A stretch of 17,100 nucleotides of DNA from an uncultured Candidatus Melainabacteria bacterium (lineage in GTDB: Bacteria; Cyanobacteriota; Vampirovibrionia; LMEP-6097). The stretch spans positions 1 through 17,100 of the forward strand of contig CALBDR010000415.1 in NCBI GenBank assembly GCA_937927525.1, read 5' to 3'. A model generated the notes under the pieces. It worked only from the letters and a program-made list of their open reading frames with translations. It was not told where the DNA came from and did not search any database. Positions 1 through 5,876 of this stretch are shown here, in pieces. The first letter of the stretch is position 1, and the number at the start of each line of letters is the position of its first letter. The translations under genes were made by a program, and so were the position numbers.

Positions 1-188
1 TTCTTCTTCTCGTCTACAATAGACCTAAAATGATACATAGGTATAACTGTGCCTAAATCTGGAACAAGCTTTTTATAAGCCTGTCGTTGCGTTTTATATG
101 CGTCTACCGTTTGTTTGTGTTTAACTACTTGTCTAGAGTACACATAAGTTATAGCTAATACGAGTAGTATATAAGCTAATAAAGCCAC
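1..188 (-). CDS. small membrane protein, 3' end outside window (partial)
   Basis: Sixty-two codons are visible before the gene leaves the window at position 1, so its end and full length are unknown. It starts at a GTG that overlaps the preceding TAG stop (TAGTG) and has a good SD, GAGGG, six bases upstream in the end of the preceding gene. Residues 1-18 (VALLAYILLVLAITYVYS) form one hydrophobic membrane segment, followed by a Lys/Gln-rich, probably helical stretch. A single N-terminal anchor followed by a charged helix is compatible with many phage inner-membrane proteins, including i-spanin-like ones, but I see no diagnostic motif. Function unknown. The gene call rests on start quality, an open frame and the regional overlap pattern. 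Confidence 0.6.
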   Translation of the reverse strand, partial: MALLAYILLVLAITYVYSRQVVKHKQTVDAYKTQRQAYKKLVPDLGTVIPMYHFRSIVDEKK

Positions 189-460
189 TACAAACCCTCT
201 ACGTTATAGTTTATTATATCCTCATAACACTCAAGTTGTTTTTGTAATAAGAAGTATTTTAATGGTATTGTTTTTGTTTTAGGAAATAAATCATCTGCAT
301 ATTTAATAAGTACTTTTTCTTTTTTTACTAAGGCTTCAAAAATTCTACCTGTAAAGTCCGAGTAATAAATACCATCTACAAAATATTTTTCATTATAAAA
401 ATTAGTAACCGCTATGATTTTTTCAAAATCACTTTTTTTTAATTTCATAAAAATTACCAT
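188..460 (-). CDS. small phage protein with IYYSDFTG motif
   Basis: A 90-aa protein of unknown function, rich in Lys and Tyr. Two ATG starts are possible: 460 (used here) and 448, which gives 86 aa beginning MKLKKSDF. Neither has a strong SD, so the start is uncertain. Residues around 32-39 read IYYSDFTG, nearly identical to IYYTDFTG in the N-terminal domain of the 136-aa protein at 596-1006, which suggests the two share a small beta-rich domain. The C-terminal half (PLKYFLLQKQLECYEDI) looks helical. The 5' end overlaps the 56-aa membrane protein at 429-599 in another frame, and its stop overlaps the GTG of the next gene. No known family recognised. Confidence 0.75.
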   Translation of the reverse strand: MVIFMKLKKSDFEKIIAVTNFYNEKYFVDGIYYSDFTGRIFEALVKKEKVLIKYADDLFPKTKTIPLKYFLLQKQLECYEDIINYNVEGL

Positions 461-599
461 CCATATAAAAACTTTTCTTTTCTAGCAAGTATTTTGGTAT
501 AAATTTATTTAAAACAAAAACTCCATTAGCTAATAATGTCAAGCTAAACCCCAAGTACAAACCTATTAAAAAACTATCCAAACATTTAACTAGTTTCAT
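429..599 (-). CDS. 56-aa single-pass membrane protein
   Basis: A small gene filling what would otherwise be a gap. The ATG at 599 forms an ATGA overlap with the stop of the preceding 136-aa gene, whose last codons carry the SD (CAGGAG). The protein starts MKLVKCLDSFLIGLYLGFSL. A hydrophobic stretch spans about residues 9-30, followed by a Lys-rich tail ending YEIKKK, so a single-pass inner-membrane protein is likely. It could be a holin-like or other small phage membrane effector, but no family-specific motif is visible. Its 3' end overlaps the start of the next gene by about 20-32 bases, depending on the start used there. The coupling pattern makes it a likely real gene. Confidence 0.65.
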   Translation of the reverse strand: MKLVKCLDSFLIGLYLGFSLTLLANGVFVLNKFIPKYLLEKKSFYMDGNFYEIKKK

Positions 600-1006
600 T
601 TTTTAAGCTCCTGAATTAATTTATCAAGGTAGACTCTAGCTTTTTTCAAGTCCTCAACCCCATTCTTTTCTTTATATCTCCACACATACTTTATGATATT
701 TCCTTCTAAAAAGCTCATTTCTTGATCTATTATAACATCCCAACACTCTAACTTTCCACGTTTGTTATACCTTCTAGGTTTATTTATCTCTTCCACGGAG
801 TTGTCGTTTTTGATAATTTTCAACACAGTATAATATGGCACTTCTATTGTATACCCTCCAGTAAAGTCTGTATAGTAGATTTTTAAAGTGATGCCGTTTA
901 AAGTTTCTAGAGAGTCGATAAACTTACCTTGTTTTATACCAGTTGCGTGTGAAAATTCTACAAAATCACCTTTTTTTAAAATCCCAACATTTGTTTTAAT
1001 ACCCAT
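596..1006 (-). CDS. small beta-domain protein fused to a DUF3310-like domain
   Basis: A 136-aa protein with two parts. Residues 10-66 start KKGDFVEF and contain IYYTDFTG, the pattern of a small SH3-like beta barrel as in many small proteins of this phage. Residues 79-131 match my recollection of DUF3310: RYNKRGKLECWDVI, then FLEGNIIKYVWRYKEKNG (99-116) and EDLKKARVYLDKLI (118-131). DUF3310 is a phage domain. As I recall, T7 gp1.7, a nucleotide kinase, carries a related region, so a role in nucleotide metabolism is possible but inferred. Stand-alone DUF3310 proteins are shorter, so the N-terminal extension is notable. The start ATG overlaps the previous stop (TAATG), with SD GGGGGA upstream. 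The C-terminus LIQELKK encodes the next gene's SD. Confidence 0.85.
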   Translation of the reverse strand: MGIKTNVGILKKGDFVEFSHATGIKQGKFIDSLETLNGITLKIYYTDFTGGYTIEVPYYTVLKIIKNDNSVEEINKPRRYNKRGKLECWDVIIDQEMSFLEGNIIKYVWRYKEKNGVEDLKKARVYLDKLIQELKK

Positions 1007-1239
1007 TAAAGTCTTCCCCCAATTTTATTTAATATTGATTTAATTTCAACCTCTTCAATATTCAACCACTCAGAAACATCTTCTATAGATTCGCCACAAA
1101 TATACACCAATGCTACCGTAGATTCGAGAGATAACATTCCAAAAGAAGGGTCGTTAAAAGCCAGTCGTATTTCTGATCTCATTGGGTATCCAAAAAGCTT
1201 TCTGTGTATTTTAAATACTAGCTTGTGTATTTTATTCAT
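1006..1239 (-). CDS. small helical protein, possible helix-turn-helix
   Basis: A 77-aa protein of unknown function. The N-terminus is basic (MNKIHKLVFKIHRKLFGYPM). Residues about 39-74 (STVALVYICGESIEDVSEWL, then N-I-E-E-V-E-I-K-S-I-L) have the spacing of a helix-turn-helix of the sigma-region-4/LuxR type: helix, short turn, second helix beginning 'EEVEIKSILNKIG'. This is a by-eye impression, not a family assignment. It follows the metallopeptidase gene with an ATGA overlap. Metallopeptidases of the ImmA/IrrE type often work with HTH regulators, which makes the pairing worth noting. Start is ATG. It could equally be a non-DNA-binding helical protein. Confidence 0.75.
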   Translation of the reverse strand: MNKIHKLVFKIHRKLFGYPMRSEIRLAFNDPSFGMLSLESTVALVYICGESIEDVSEWLNIEEVEIKSILNKIGGRL

Positions 1240-1565
1240 CTTAGGTAATAGTTTAATATTTTATCAACTAACATATCCATTTCTGGACCATGATCCCCAT
1301 ATATTTCAGCACACAACTCTTCCATTTGCTCAGTATTTAGATTAGAGGAGGTTGTACAAGAGGACGCTACGTAAGCATGAAATACTTCATGTCTTACATA
1401 CTCTGGAGCCATAGAATTAATATTGAAGTAAACTTCTCTGTCATTAAAGTAGGTTATTGCGTGAGAATCTGATCCGTGTTTTCTGGTATAGGTTGCTCCA
1501 GTTTGTGCGTAAAAAGTCCACTCATATCCCTTAATTTTTTCTTTTAGAGCGGATTTCTTTTTCAT
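1236..1565 (-). CDS. HExxH zinc metallopeptidase (ImmA/IrrE- or SprT-like)
   Basis: A 109-aa protein with the zincin signature VRHEVFHAY: His59, Glu60 and His63 would be two zinc ligands and the catalytic base. Downstream acidic residues Glu82, Glu83 and Glu87 (MEELCAEIYG) could supply the third ligand, as in gluzincins. The size and the order 'RHEvfHa ... EE..aE' fit small phage metallopeptidases related to ImmA/IrrE or the SprT domain, which act on cytoplasmic protein substrates. The substrate cannot be deduced here. There is no signal peptide, so it probably acts in the cytoplasm and not on the cell wall. ATGA overlaps link it to the upstream exonuclease gene and the downstream possible HTH gene. 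Confidence 0.85.
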   Translation of the reverse strand: MKKKSALKEKIKGYEWTFYAQTGATYTRKHGSDSHAITYFNDREVYFNINSMAPEYVRHEVFHAYVASSCTTSSNLNTEQMEELCAEIYGDHGPEMDMLVDKILNYYLR

Positions 1566-2365
1566 TTTCTATTCCTATATGATCTTAAAGCAGATGCTAC
1601 AACTTCTGTTTTATCAAACTCAGCGAGTTTCAAAAACAACTCTTCTGTAGCTAGTACGTCAAAATTATTATATTTTTCCATACATTTCCAAGCTTTTAAA
1701 TTCCCCTTCATACACTCGTCCCAAAGTTTAAATCCAGAAAACTCTTCGTGGTCTTGTTTTTTATATTTAACATTGAACTTCTTAGACATGTATTCCAGTT
1801 TATTGCTAGTTAGTGAGAAATGTCTTTTAGCCAATACGTAGGTGTCTATCTTTTTAAAAGGAGAGGGAACTCCTAACCCATGTTCTAAAAATTTAGAGTT
1901 TATTTTCTTAATATCAAAGGCATTGGAGTTTTGTCCTAAGATAATATCAGCTTCATCCATAAGCTTAAATAACGGCACAAGCAAAGCTTTATCATTTTCT
2001 AGGGATTTGCCTTTTTTCCCTCTTTGGTCTTTGTACATAACTTTACCTTCATGTAACCATTTCGCCGTCCAAGACAAAATAAACCAGTCTTTTACTAGCA
2101 TGTTTAGAGGGATGTTTTGGTCAAACAACCCCCAAACATAGCTTAGCATGGGTGCTGTTTCGATGTCCAGAATTAAAACCTTTGGAAGATCTTTCTCGAC
2201 AGAAATACAATGAGTTTCAATGCAGTGCTTTATAGAGTCCACAGTTCTTTGGTTTTCTATAAATTTTCTATTAAAAAGCTTAGTAATAGCTAACCTACCC
2301 AAACCTTTCTTATACTGAGATACTACGAATCTTATCTCGGGTTTAGTCCACTCTTTCTTGCTCAT
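1562..2365 (-). CDS. DEDDy 3'-5' exonuclease with N-terminal HTH-like region
   Basis: A 267-aa protein. Residues 62-250 carry a ribonuclease H-like exonuclease fold: motif I LILDIET (Asp67, Glu69), motif II around LGQNSNAFDIKKIN (Asp151), and motif III YNNFD (Tyr232, Asp236), the Y-x3-D spacing of DEDDy enzymes. The arrangement resembles the RNase_H_2/YprB-type family, not a polymerase proofreading domain. Residues 5-55 (starting WTKPEIRFVVSQYKKGLGRL) look like a helix-turn-helix or SANT-like DNA-binding region, so this may be a targeted nuclease. It probably degrades or trims DNA or RNA ends; the substrate is not determinable. ATG start, ATGA overlap upstream. It lies apart from the replication module. 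Confidence 0.88.
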   Translation of the reverse strand: MSKKEWTKPEIRFVVSQYKKGLGRLAITKLFNRKFIENQRTVDSIKHCIETHCISVEKDLPKVLILDIETAPMLSYVWGLFDQNIPLNMLVKDWFILSWTAKWLHEGKVMYKDQRGKKGKSLENDKALLVPLFKLMDEADIILGQNSNAFDIKKINSKFLEHGLGVPSPFKKIDTYVLAKRHFSLTSNKLEYMSKKFNVKYKKQDHEEFSGFKLWDECMKGNLKAWKCMEKYNNFDVLATEELFLKLAEFDKTEVVASALRSYRNRK

Positions 2366-2661
2366 TCTAACTCCTTCAACAATCCAGTTTTCTTTTTTAT
2401 CCTAGACTCATGGTAATAATCTGAAAACGAATGTTTTGATAATCTTATAGTTGGTAGACAAAAGTATGTATAAGGTCTGTCATTCTTAAGCACATACATT
2501 ATTTCATATTCTTGATTATCTATCATAACAAACTCGCCTGTTTTAAATTTAGGCTTCCACATTTTTTTATATAGCCAATAATACAAAGCTATTAACTTAT
2601 CCGCATGGGTTAGCAGCATATTGATAACTAAAAGAGCAGCTACAGTAATCATCAACGCCAT
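2362..2661 (-). CDS. membrane-anchored small beta-domain protein with ELE tail
   Basis: A 99-aa protein. Residues 1-18 are hydrophobic (MALMITVAALLVINMLLT) and form a membrane anchor. A basic stretch follows (KKMWKPKFK), then a small beta-type domain beginning FKTGEFVMIDNQEYEIMYVL, similar in opening pattern to the 'GDhV' proteins elsewhere in the window. It ends GLLKELE, a divergent form of the PLxxEL tail; AAGGAG in these codons is the SD for the next gene. The ATG at 2661 overlaps the previous stop (TAATG) and has SD GGAGAAG; a second ATG lies at 2652. Function unknown. A membrane-tethered copy of an otherwise cytoplasmic-looking family is unusual. Confidence 0.78.
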   Translation of the reverse strand: MALMITVAALLVINMLLTHADKLIALYYWLYKKMWKPKFKTGEFVMIDNQEYEIMYVLKNDRPYTYFCLPTIRLSKHSFSDYYHESRIKKKTGLLKELE

Positions 2662-2792
2662 TACAGCTTCTCCGATAACAACTTCAATGTAGCTAATAGG
2701 GTGATAGCTTGTATTAGTACTTGAGCAAATTGCAACTTAGCTTGGAACATCTGCAGTTTAACCCTTTCTTTTCTATAGTGTTCGTGGTGCAT
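2661..2792 (-). CDS. 43-aa helical, partly hydrophobic protein
   Basis: A short gene between the M15 peptidase and the 99-aa membrane protein. The ATG at 2792 lies three bases after the peptidase stop, and the TAA overlaps the next ATG. The protein starts MHHEHYRKERVKLQMFQAKL. The first half is basic; the second half (FAQVLIQAITLLATLKLL) is a hydrophobic or amphipathic helix. Position next to a cell-wall peptidase would suit a small lysis accessory such as a holin or antiholin, but this is inference. The SD is weak (GATGGA region in the end of the peptidase gene), so translation may depend on coupling. Confidence 0.6.
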   Translation of the reverse strand: MHHEHYRKERVKLQMFQAKLQFAQVLIQAITLLATLKLLSEKL

Positions 2793-2795
2793 TTT

Positions 2796-3185
2796 TTAAT
2801 AATTCCATCTTCGCTTTTTTCCAGTGCGAATATCGACATGAATAAATCCTCTATTTCTTCCGTCACCAATAGCCTCAAAATATTTTTCACATATTAAATA
2901 TAATTTGTCAAGCTTTTCTTTTGAGCTTCTGGAAGGTCTTATATCTGCAGCTTTCCCAAGACAATGCTGACTGGAGAGGGAGCCTCCAATCTTAGCATTG
3001 TGTTTAGGAGATCTATATCCGGATGTAATGCTGATTGGCTCACCTAATTCCTCTCGGACAAGATCTAGTTTTTGTAATAGTAACGGATCTATATAGAATT
3101 CTTTATCAGTAGAGTTTTGAAATTCCTTACTGGAGAAATACTTAGATAGTTTTTTATATTGACCTTTTTTCCAACTAATCATCAT
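2796..3185 (-). CDS. M15 family peptidase (DD-carboxypeptidase-like), probable endolysin
   Basis: A 129-aa protein with the full M15A signature: KYFSSKEF near the N-terminus, ITSGYRSPKHN (53-63), SSQHCLGKAADIRP (71-84) and GFIHVDIR (113-120). The zinc ligands would be His74, Asp81 and His116. Members of this family are D-Ala-D-Ala carboxypeptidases or endopeptidases that cut peptidoglycan cross-links or stem peptides. In phages they serve as endolysins or virion-associated lysins. I chose the ATG at 3185 because SD AAAGGA lies just upstream; an ATG at 3209 lacks an SD and would overlap the previous gene further. No signal peptide is visible, so export would need a holin. Neighbours are small membrane proteins, which supports a lysis role. 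Confidence 0.9.
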   Translation of the reverse strand: MMISWKKGQYKKLSKYFSSKEFQNSTDKEFYIDPLLLQKLDLVREELGEPISITSGYRSPKHNAKIGGSLSSQHCLGKAADIRPSRSSKEKLDKLYLICEKYFEAIGDGRNRGFIHVDIRTGKKRRWNY

Positions 3186-3432
3186 TAAGTCCTTTAAAAC
3201 TAAAAGCATGTTTAATCTTAGCTATAGCAGCTTCATGAAATGACATTCCATATGTCCAAACAGAAGTAAATCCGTGCTTAGCTTGCCAAAGCCCAATTAA
3301 ACAACTCTTACTAATTTGTGAATCAAACTTTTGAGCTTTTATATAAGCATCCTGTTCTTTGTCAGCTAAAAATAAATGTATTCCGAAAATACCAAAGAAT
3401 CTAAATATAAAAGCTTTTATCCTTAAAACCAT
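3175..3432 (-). CDS. small unknown protein upstream of the M15 peptidase
   Basis: An 85-aa protein with a basic, aromatic, hydrophobic N-terminus (MVLRIKAFIFRFFGIFGIHL), possibly a membrane-associated helix, followed by a soluble helical part with ISKSCLIGLWQAKHGF and FHEAAIAKIKHAF. A strong SD (GAGG) lies seven bases before the ATG. Its end overlaps the start of the M15 gene and carries that gene's SD. No family recognised. The position immediately before a peptidoglycan peptidase and the amphipathic N-terminus would suit a lysis or membrane role, but there is no direct evidence. It could also be a structural accessory protein. Confidence 0.75.
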   Translation of the reverse strand: MVLRIKAFIFRFFGIFGIHLFLADKEQDAYIKAQKFDSQISKSCLIGLWQAKHGFTSVWTYGMSFHEAAIAKIKHAFSFKGLNDD

Positions 3433-3434
3433 AT

Positions 3435-4046
3435 TTACCTCAATGGGTGGTCAAATGGAAACTGGCTTTGCATTACTTTTTTACGAGCTTCTCCACCATA
3501 TTTAAGCCAATCAATTCCATTTTTAGGCTTTATGAATCTGTCTAACCTATCCACAACCCAGTATAGTATATTAAATTTTCCCCATTTAGTCAACATAAAA
3601 TGTCTATCCTGAATTGGTACGGAAAAAAGAAACCTGTATAACTGATCCATATTATTTTGCCAAAAGTAATTCTTACTTTTGTTTTTAATTTTCATGAGTT
3701 GCTTTATTGTTTTTATTAAACTAAACTTTGGTATGGGGTATGGGGAAAAACTCCAACCGTTTAAATGATGGGGTTTTAAAAAACCCAAAGAAGCCATCCC
3801 TAAAATTTCCTCCCGATTAATTGGAAGAGTAGCTTTGTGAGGGGTTCGAATTAAATATAGGTTATTTGGAAATTTAGTATTGCGAACTTTGCATTTTCTA
3901 AAGGTGTGATTAACAAGTACTTTACTATATGGAAGTTTTGCTTTTTGAGCATACGCTGTACAAATCCACCCATTGTTAGAGCTTGGTTGTTCATCTATAA
4001 CTAACTTATCGTGATACATACCAAACTTATCTCGATAATTAGACAT
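3435..4046 (-). CDS. unknown phage protein with PSSNNGW motif
   Basis: A 203-aa soluble protein with no transmembrane segment. Distinct blocks are FGMYHDKLVIDEQPSSNNGW near the N-terminus, ITAYAQ-like helix (ICTAYAQKA, 28-36), INREEILGMASLGFL (76-90), and Trp/Tyr-rich C-terminal blocks (NYFWQNNMDQLYRF, KFNILYWVVDRLDRF). The pattern resembles hypothetical proteins I associate with phage late regions ('SSNNGW..TAY' followed by 'R.EI.GM'), but I cannot attach a function. The strong SD AGAGG and the ATG at 4046 make the start secure. It is two bases upstream of the 85-aa gene. Candidates include a structural or virion-associated protein. Confidence 0.78.
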   Translation of the reverse strand: MSNYRDKFGMYHDKLVIDEQPSSNNGWICTAYAQKAKLPYSKVLVNHTFRKCKVRNTKFPNNLYLIRTPHKATLPINREEILGMASLGFLKPHHLNGWSFSPYPIPKFSLIKTIKQLMKIKNKSKNYFWQNNMDQLYRFLFSVPIQDRHFMLTKWGKFNILYWVVDRLDRFIKPKNGIDWLKYGGEARKKVMQSQFPFDHPLR

Positions 4047-4057
4047 GGCATACCTCT

Positions 4058-4153
4058 CTATTCTTCTCTTCTTTCACATTTTCTACAGGCACAAGTGTAT
4101 TCCGTACCTACACACTCTTTTTTTATACAAACACTGCCGATAGAATCTACCAT
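4058..4153 (-). CDS. 31-aa cysteine-rich microprotein
   Basis: A very short gene with one of the best ribosome binding sites in the window, GGAGG seven bases before the ATG. The product is only 31 aa but has five cysteines (9, 14, 21, 23, 26), arranged C-x4-C-x6-C-x-C-x2-C, followed by a basic-acidic end CRKCERREE. This spacing suits a zinc knuckle or other metal-binding microprotein. It starts one base after the stop of the upstream zinc-ribbon-like gene, so two possible metal-binding proteins are adjacent. Function unknown. The strong SD and the Cys spacing are the evidence that it is real; mass spectrometry or homologues would be needed to confirm. Confidence 0.55.
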   Translation of the reverse strand: MVDSIGSVCIKKECVGTEYTCACRKCERREE

Positions 4154-4154
4154 G

Positions 4155-4337
4155 CTAATCCTCCGCTTTTTTGTCAAAGTCCTCTTTTTTCATTCCACAG
4201 ATAGAGCAGTTATACACTATACTGGTTATTAAACCTATAGCTTTCCATTCGTGTGGACATTCCAATTCCCTCTTTTTAATTTTAGCTTCTTCTGAATACC
4301 AATCATAATACCAATCAGAATCAAGCCACCAACTCAT
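4155..4337 (-). CDS. small zinc-ribbon-like protein
   Basis: A 60-aa protein with an aromatic N-terminus (MSWWLDSDWYYDWYSEEAKI), then LECPHEW and VYNCSICGMKKEDF. The C-x2-H plus C-x2-C pairs are likely zinc ligands of a treble-clef or zinc-ribbon type seen in many small phage proteins. I place the start at the ATG at 4337, which overlaps the previous stop as TGATG and has SD GGAG five bases upstream; a TTG one codon earlier is in frame but less likely. Function unknown. It is followed one base later by a second cysteine-rich microgene. Confidence 0.75.
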   Translation of the reverse strand: MSWWLDSDWYYDWYSEEAKIKKRELECPHEWKAIGLITSIVYNCSICGMKKEDFDKKAED

Positions 4338-4780
4338 CAAAACTCCAAAGACAAACCTACGCCAATCCTTTTGGAAGTATCTCCCGTTGTGACAAAAGAT
4401 AAATTCCCAATAACAGGAACTGATAAAATAAACCCAACGTCAGGGTTTTTTCTAAACTGAGCTACATCAGAAACAGCTAAAACTCCAAAAGTAATACCTT
4501 TTGAGTATTCTGTTTTGCTACTAATTTCAGAATCTTTATTAACGGTAGTACTTACCACCGTTTCAGTTCCTTCTGTAATTACCGTTTCTTTAGTGGAAGA
4601 TCCGTCTGGTTTCTTAGTTTCCACTACCACTATCTTTCTATTTTTTTTATTTACCTTTTCTTTTTCTTTAACGTACTTTACAACTTCTTTAATCTGGACA
4701 CTAGGCTTTGGCTGTAAAACATAACGACCAACCAACACTCCAGATATAGCTATTATGATGTAATTTCTAATTTTTTTCAT
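4337..4780 (-). CDS. membrane-anchored protein with beta-rich periplasmic part
   Basis: A 147-aa protein. Residues 6-21 (NYIIIAISGVLVGRYV) form one N-terminal membrane segment after a short basic start. Residues 30-50 are strongly charged (VVKYVKEKEKVNKK), then a Thr/Val/Ser-rich stretch (60-95, including KPDGSSTKETVIT) and a C-terminal beta-rich part ending RIGVGLSLEF, which resembles terminal strands of outer-membrane barrels. The layout, inner-membrane anchor plus charged linker plus beta domain, is known among unclassified phage proteins and could span the periplasm. It is not a clear i-spanin, since a long coiled coil is missing. ATGA overlap with the glycosyltransferase gene. Function unknown. 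Confidence 0.75.
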   Translation of the reverse strand: MKKIRNYIIIAISGVLVGRYVLQPKPSVQIKEVVKYVKEKEKVNKKNRKIVVVETKKPDGSSTKETVITEGTETVVSTTVNKDSEISSKTEYSKGITFGVLAVSDVAQFRKNPDVGFILSVPVIGNLSFVTTGDTSKRIGVGLSLEF

Positions 4781-5700
4781 TTAAACACCCCAAGCTTATG
4801 CAAAGCTTTTATAAACTTGTCAGCAGACATTTTTGTGACGCATTCTGCTAATTCCATTTTTCTAGGACAGTTATTGAAGTTCCAAGTGTTTAAAGACCAG
4901 CTAGACTCACAAAAAGAGCAAACAATACCTGGTGTAACAGCTTCTGTTTTAGCCAAACCTCTGTAAGGTACTCTTAACTCTGGAGCAACTGTAGTAAAAC
5001 CGCAAGCCACTGGAACATCTGTTGTAAAAGCTAAGTGAACAGGTCCAGAATCCATTCCGACAACTGCTTTAGCTTGTCCCATAATTGATGTAAGTTCTAG
5101 CAAACTTGTCTTATTCATTAAATCCACACCGAACCCAGGATATTCAAAATCTGTCTTTCCAAGACTATTTTTCCAAATTGAAATAGCACCAGTCTTTCCT
5201 ACATAAACTGGAGTTAGTCCTTTAGCTTGCACATACTCAGCAATTTTTACAAGTTCAGATCCTAGAATACTTCGTTGCTTATCTCTAAAGGTTGTTATAA
5301 TAATCACGGCTTTAGAAAAATCCACTCCAAAGTGAGACACATCAATCTTGGGAAGTGGTAAGTACTTTGTTTCATGGTCGAATAAAACCCTGCCCAAAAG
5401 TCCGATAGAAGCATAATCTGTAAGCTTTAGACGAGAAGGGGTAAGTTTACAAGTCATTCCCCCAACTCCAAGCATGTTTAAATGTCGAACAGCAAAGGTT
5501 TTGTCGTAATCAGCTTTAACTTCAATAAATTTATCTTCCGGCACAAATGGAAATAATGGCTTAAAATGTTCGTGAATTCCTACAAAATACTCTGCCTTTT
5601 TATGGAAATTATCTATGGCATACTTAAGACTAGGAGCCGAAGCAACAAGATCTCCGACTGCAGCACTATTTAGGCAGTAAATTGTTTTGTCTCCAATCAC
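4777..5700 (-). CDS. GT9 (heptosyltransferase-like) glycosyltransferase
   Basis: A 307-aa protein with a GT-B two-domain layout. The N-terminal part has NSAAVGDLVASAPSLKYAI (11-29), typical of the acceptor domain of ADP-heptosyltransferases. The C-terminal part has VGMDSGPVHLA (214-224), the conserved nucleotide-sugar-binding block of GT9. Four cysteines near the end (261, 264, 278, 287: CSFC ... NNCP ... C) form a cluster also known in part of this family. Length is a little below the usual 320-350 aa. In bacteria these enzymes build the LPS core; in a phage it might modify host LPS, a virion protein or DNA, and the acceptor is unknown. The GTG start overlaps the previous stop, with SD AAAGGAG. 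Confidence 0.88.
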   Translation of the reverse strand: MIGDKTIYCLNSAAVGDLVASAPSLKYAIDNFHKKAEYFVGIHEHFKPLFPFVPEDKFIEVKADYDKTFAVRHLNMLGVGGMTCKLTPSRLKLTDYASIGLLGRVLFDHETKYLPLPKIDVSHFGVDFSKAVIIITTFRDKQRSILGSELVKIAEYVQAKGLTPVYVGKTGAISIWKNSLGKTDFEYPGFGVDLMNKTSLLELTSIMGQAKAVVGMDSGPVHLAFTTDVPVACGFTTVAPELRVPYRGLAKTEAVTPGIVCSFCESSWSLNTWNFNNCPRKMELAECVTKMSADKFIKALHKLGVFK

Positions 5701-5876
5701 TCCAACTCCTTTCCCAGAGGAGTTCGTCTACACAACTCTGCAGCTAATTCTTCATCTGTGAAATCCTGCAAAACAGAAAAGTCTTTATCGGGTTCAATAA
5801 CAATAGGCATATATGGATCAAATTCCATTATGTCTTCTAAATGCTCCAGTACTTTTTTAATTTTCTCACTAGACAC
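5697..5876 (-). CDS. small acidic helical protein with PLGKELE tail
   Basis: A 59-aa protein starting at a GTG (5876), with SD AAGGGG seven bases upstream. A TTG two codons earlier is in frame but lies too close to the SD. It is acidic and mostly helical: KIKKVLEHLEDIMEF, then DFTDEELAAELCRRTPLGKELE. There is no sign of the beta domain seen in other short proteins here, yet the C-terminus TPLGKELE fits the recurrent PLxxEL tail, and its AAAGGAG codons are the SD for the glycosyltransferase. Function unknown. Its 5' end overlaps the preceding 54-aa membrane protein by 8 bases. Confidence 0.72.
   Translation of the reverse strand: MSSEKIKKVLEHLEDIMEFDPYMPIVIEPDKDFSVLQDFTDEELAAELCRRTPLGKELE

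Noticed and set aside
1842..2141. 99-codon open frame on the plus strand
   Set aside because: It lies opposite the DEDDy exonuclease gene, has no SD and no family pattern. All other supported genes are on the minus strand, so it is an antisense shadow.
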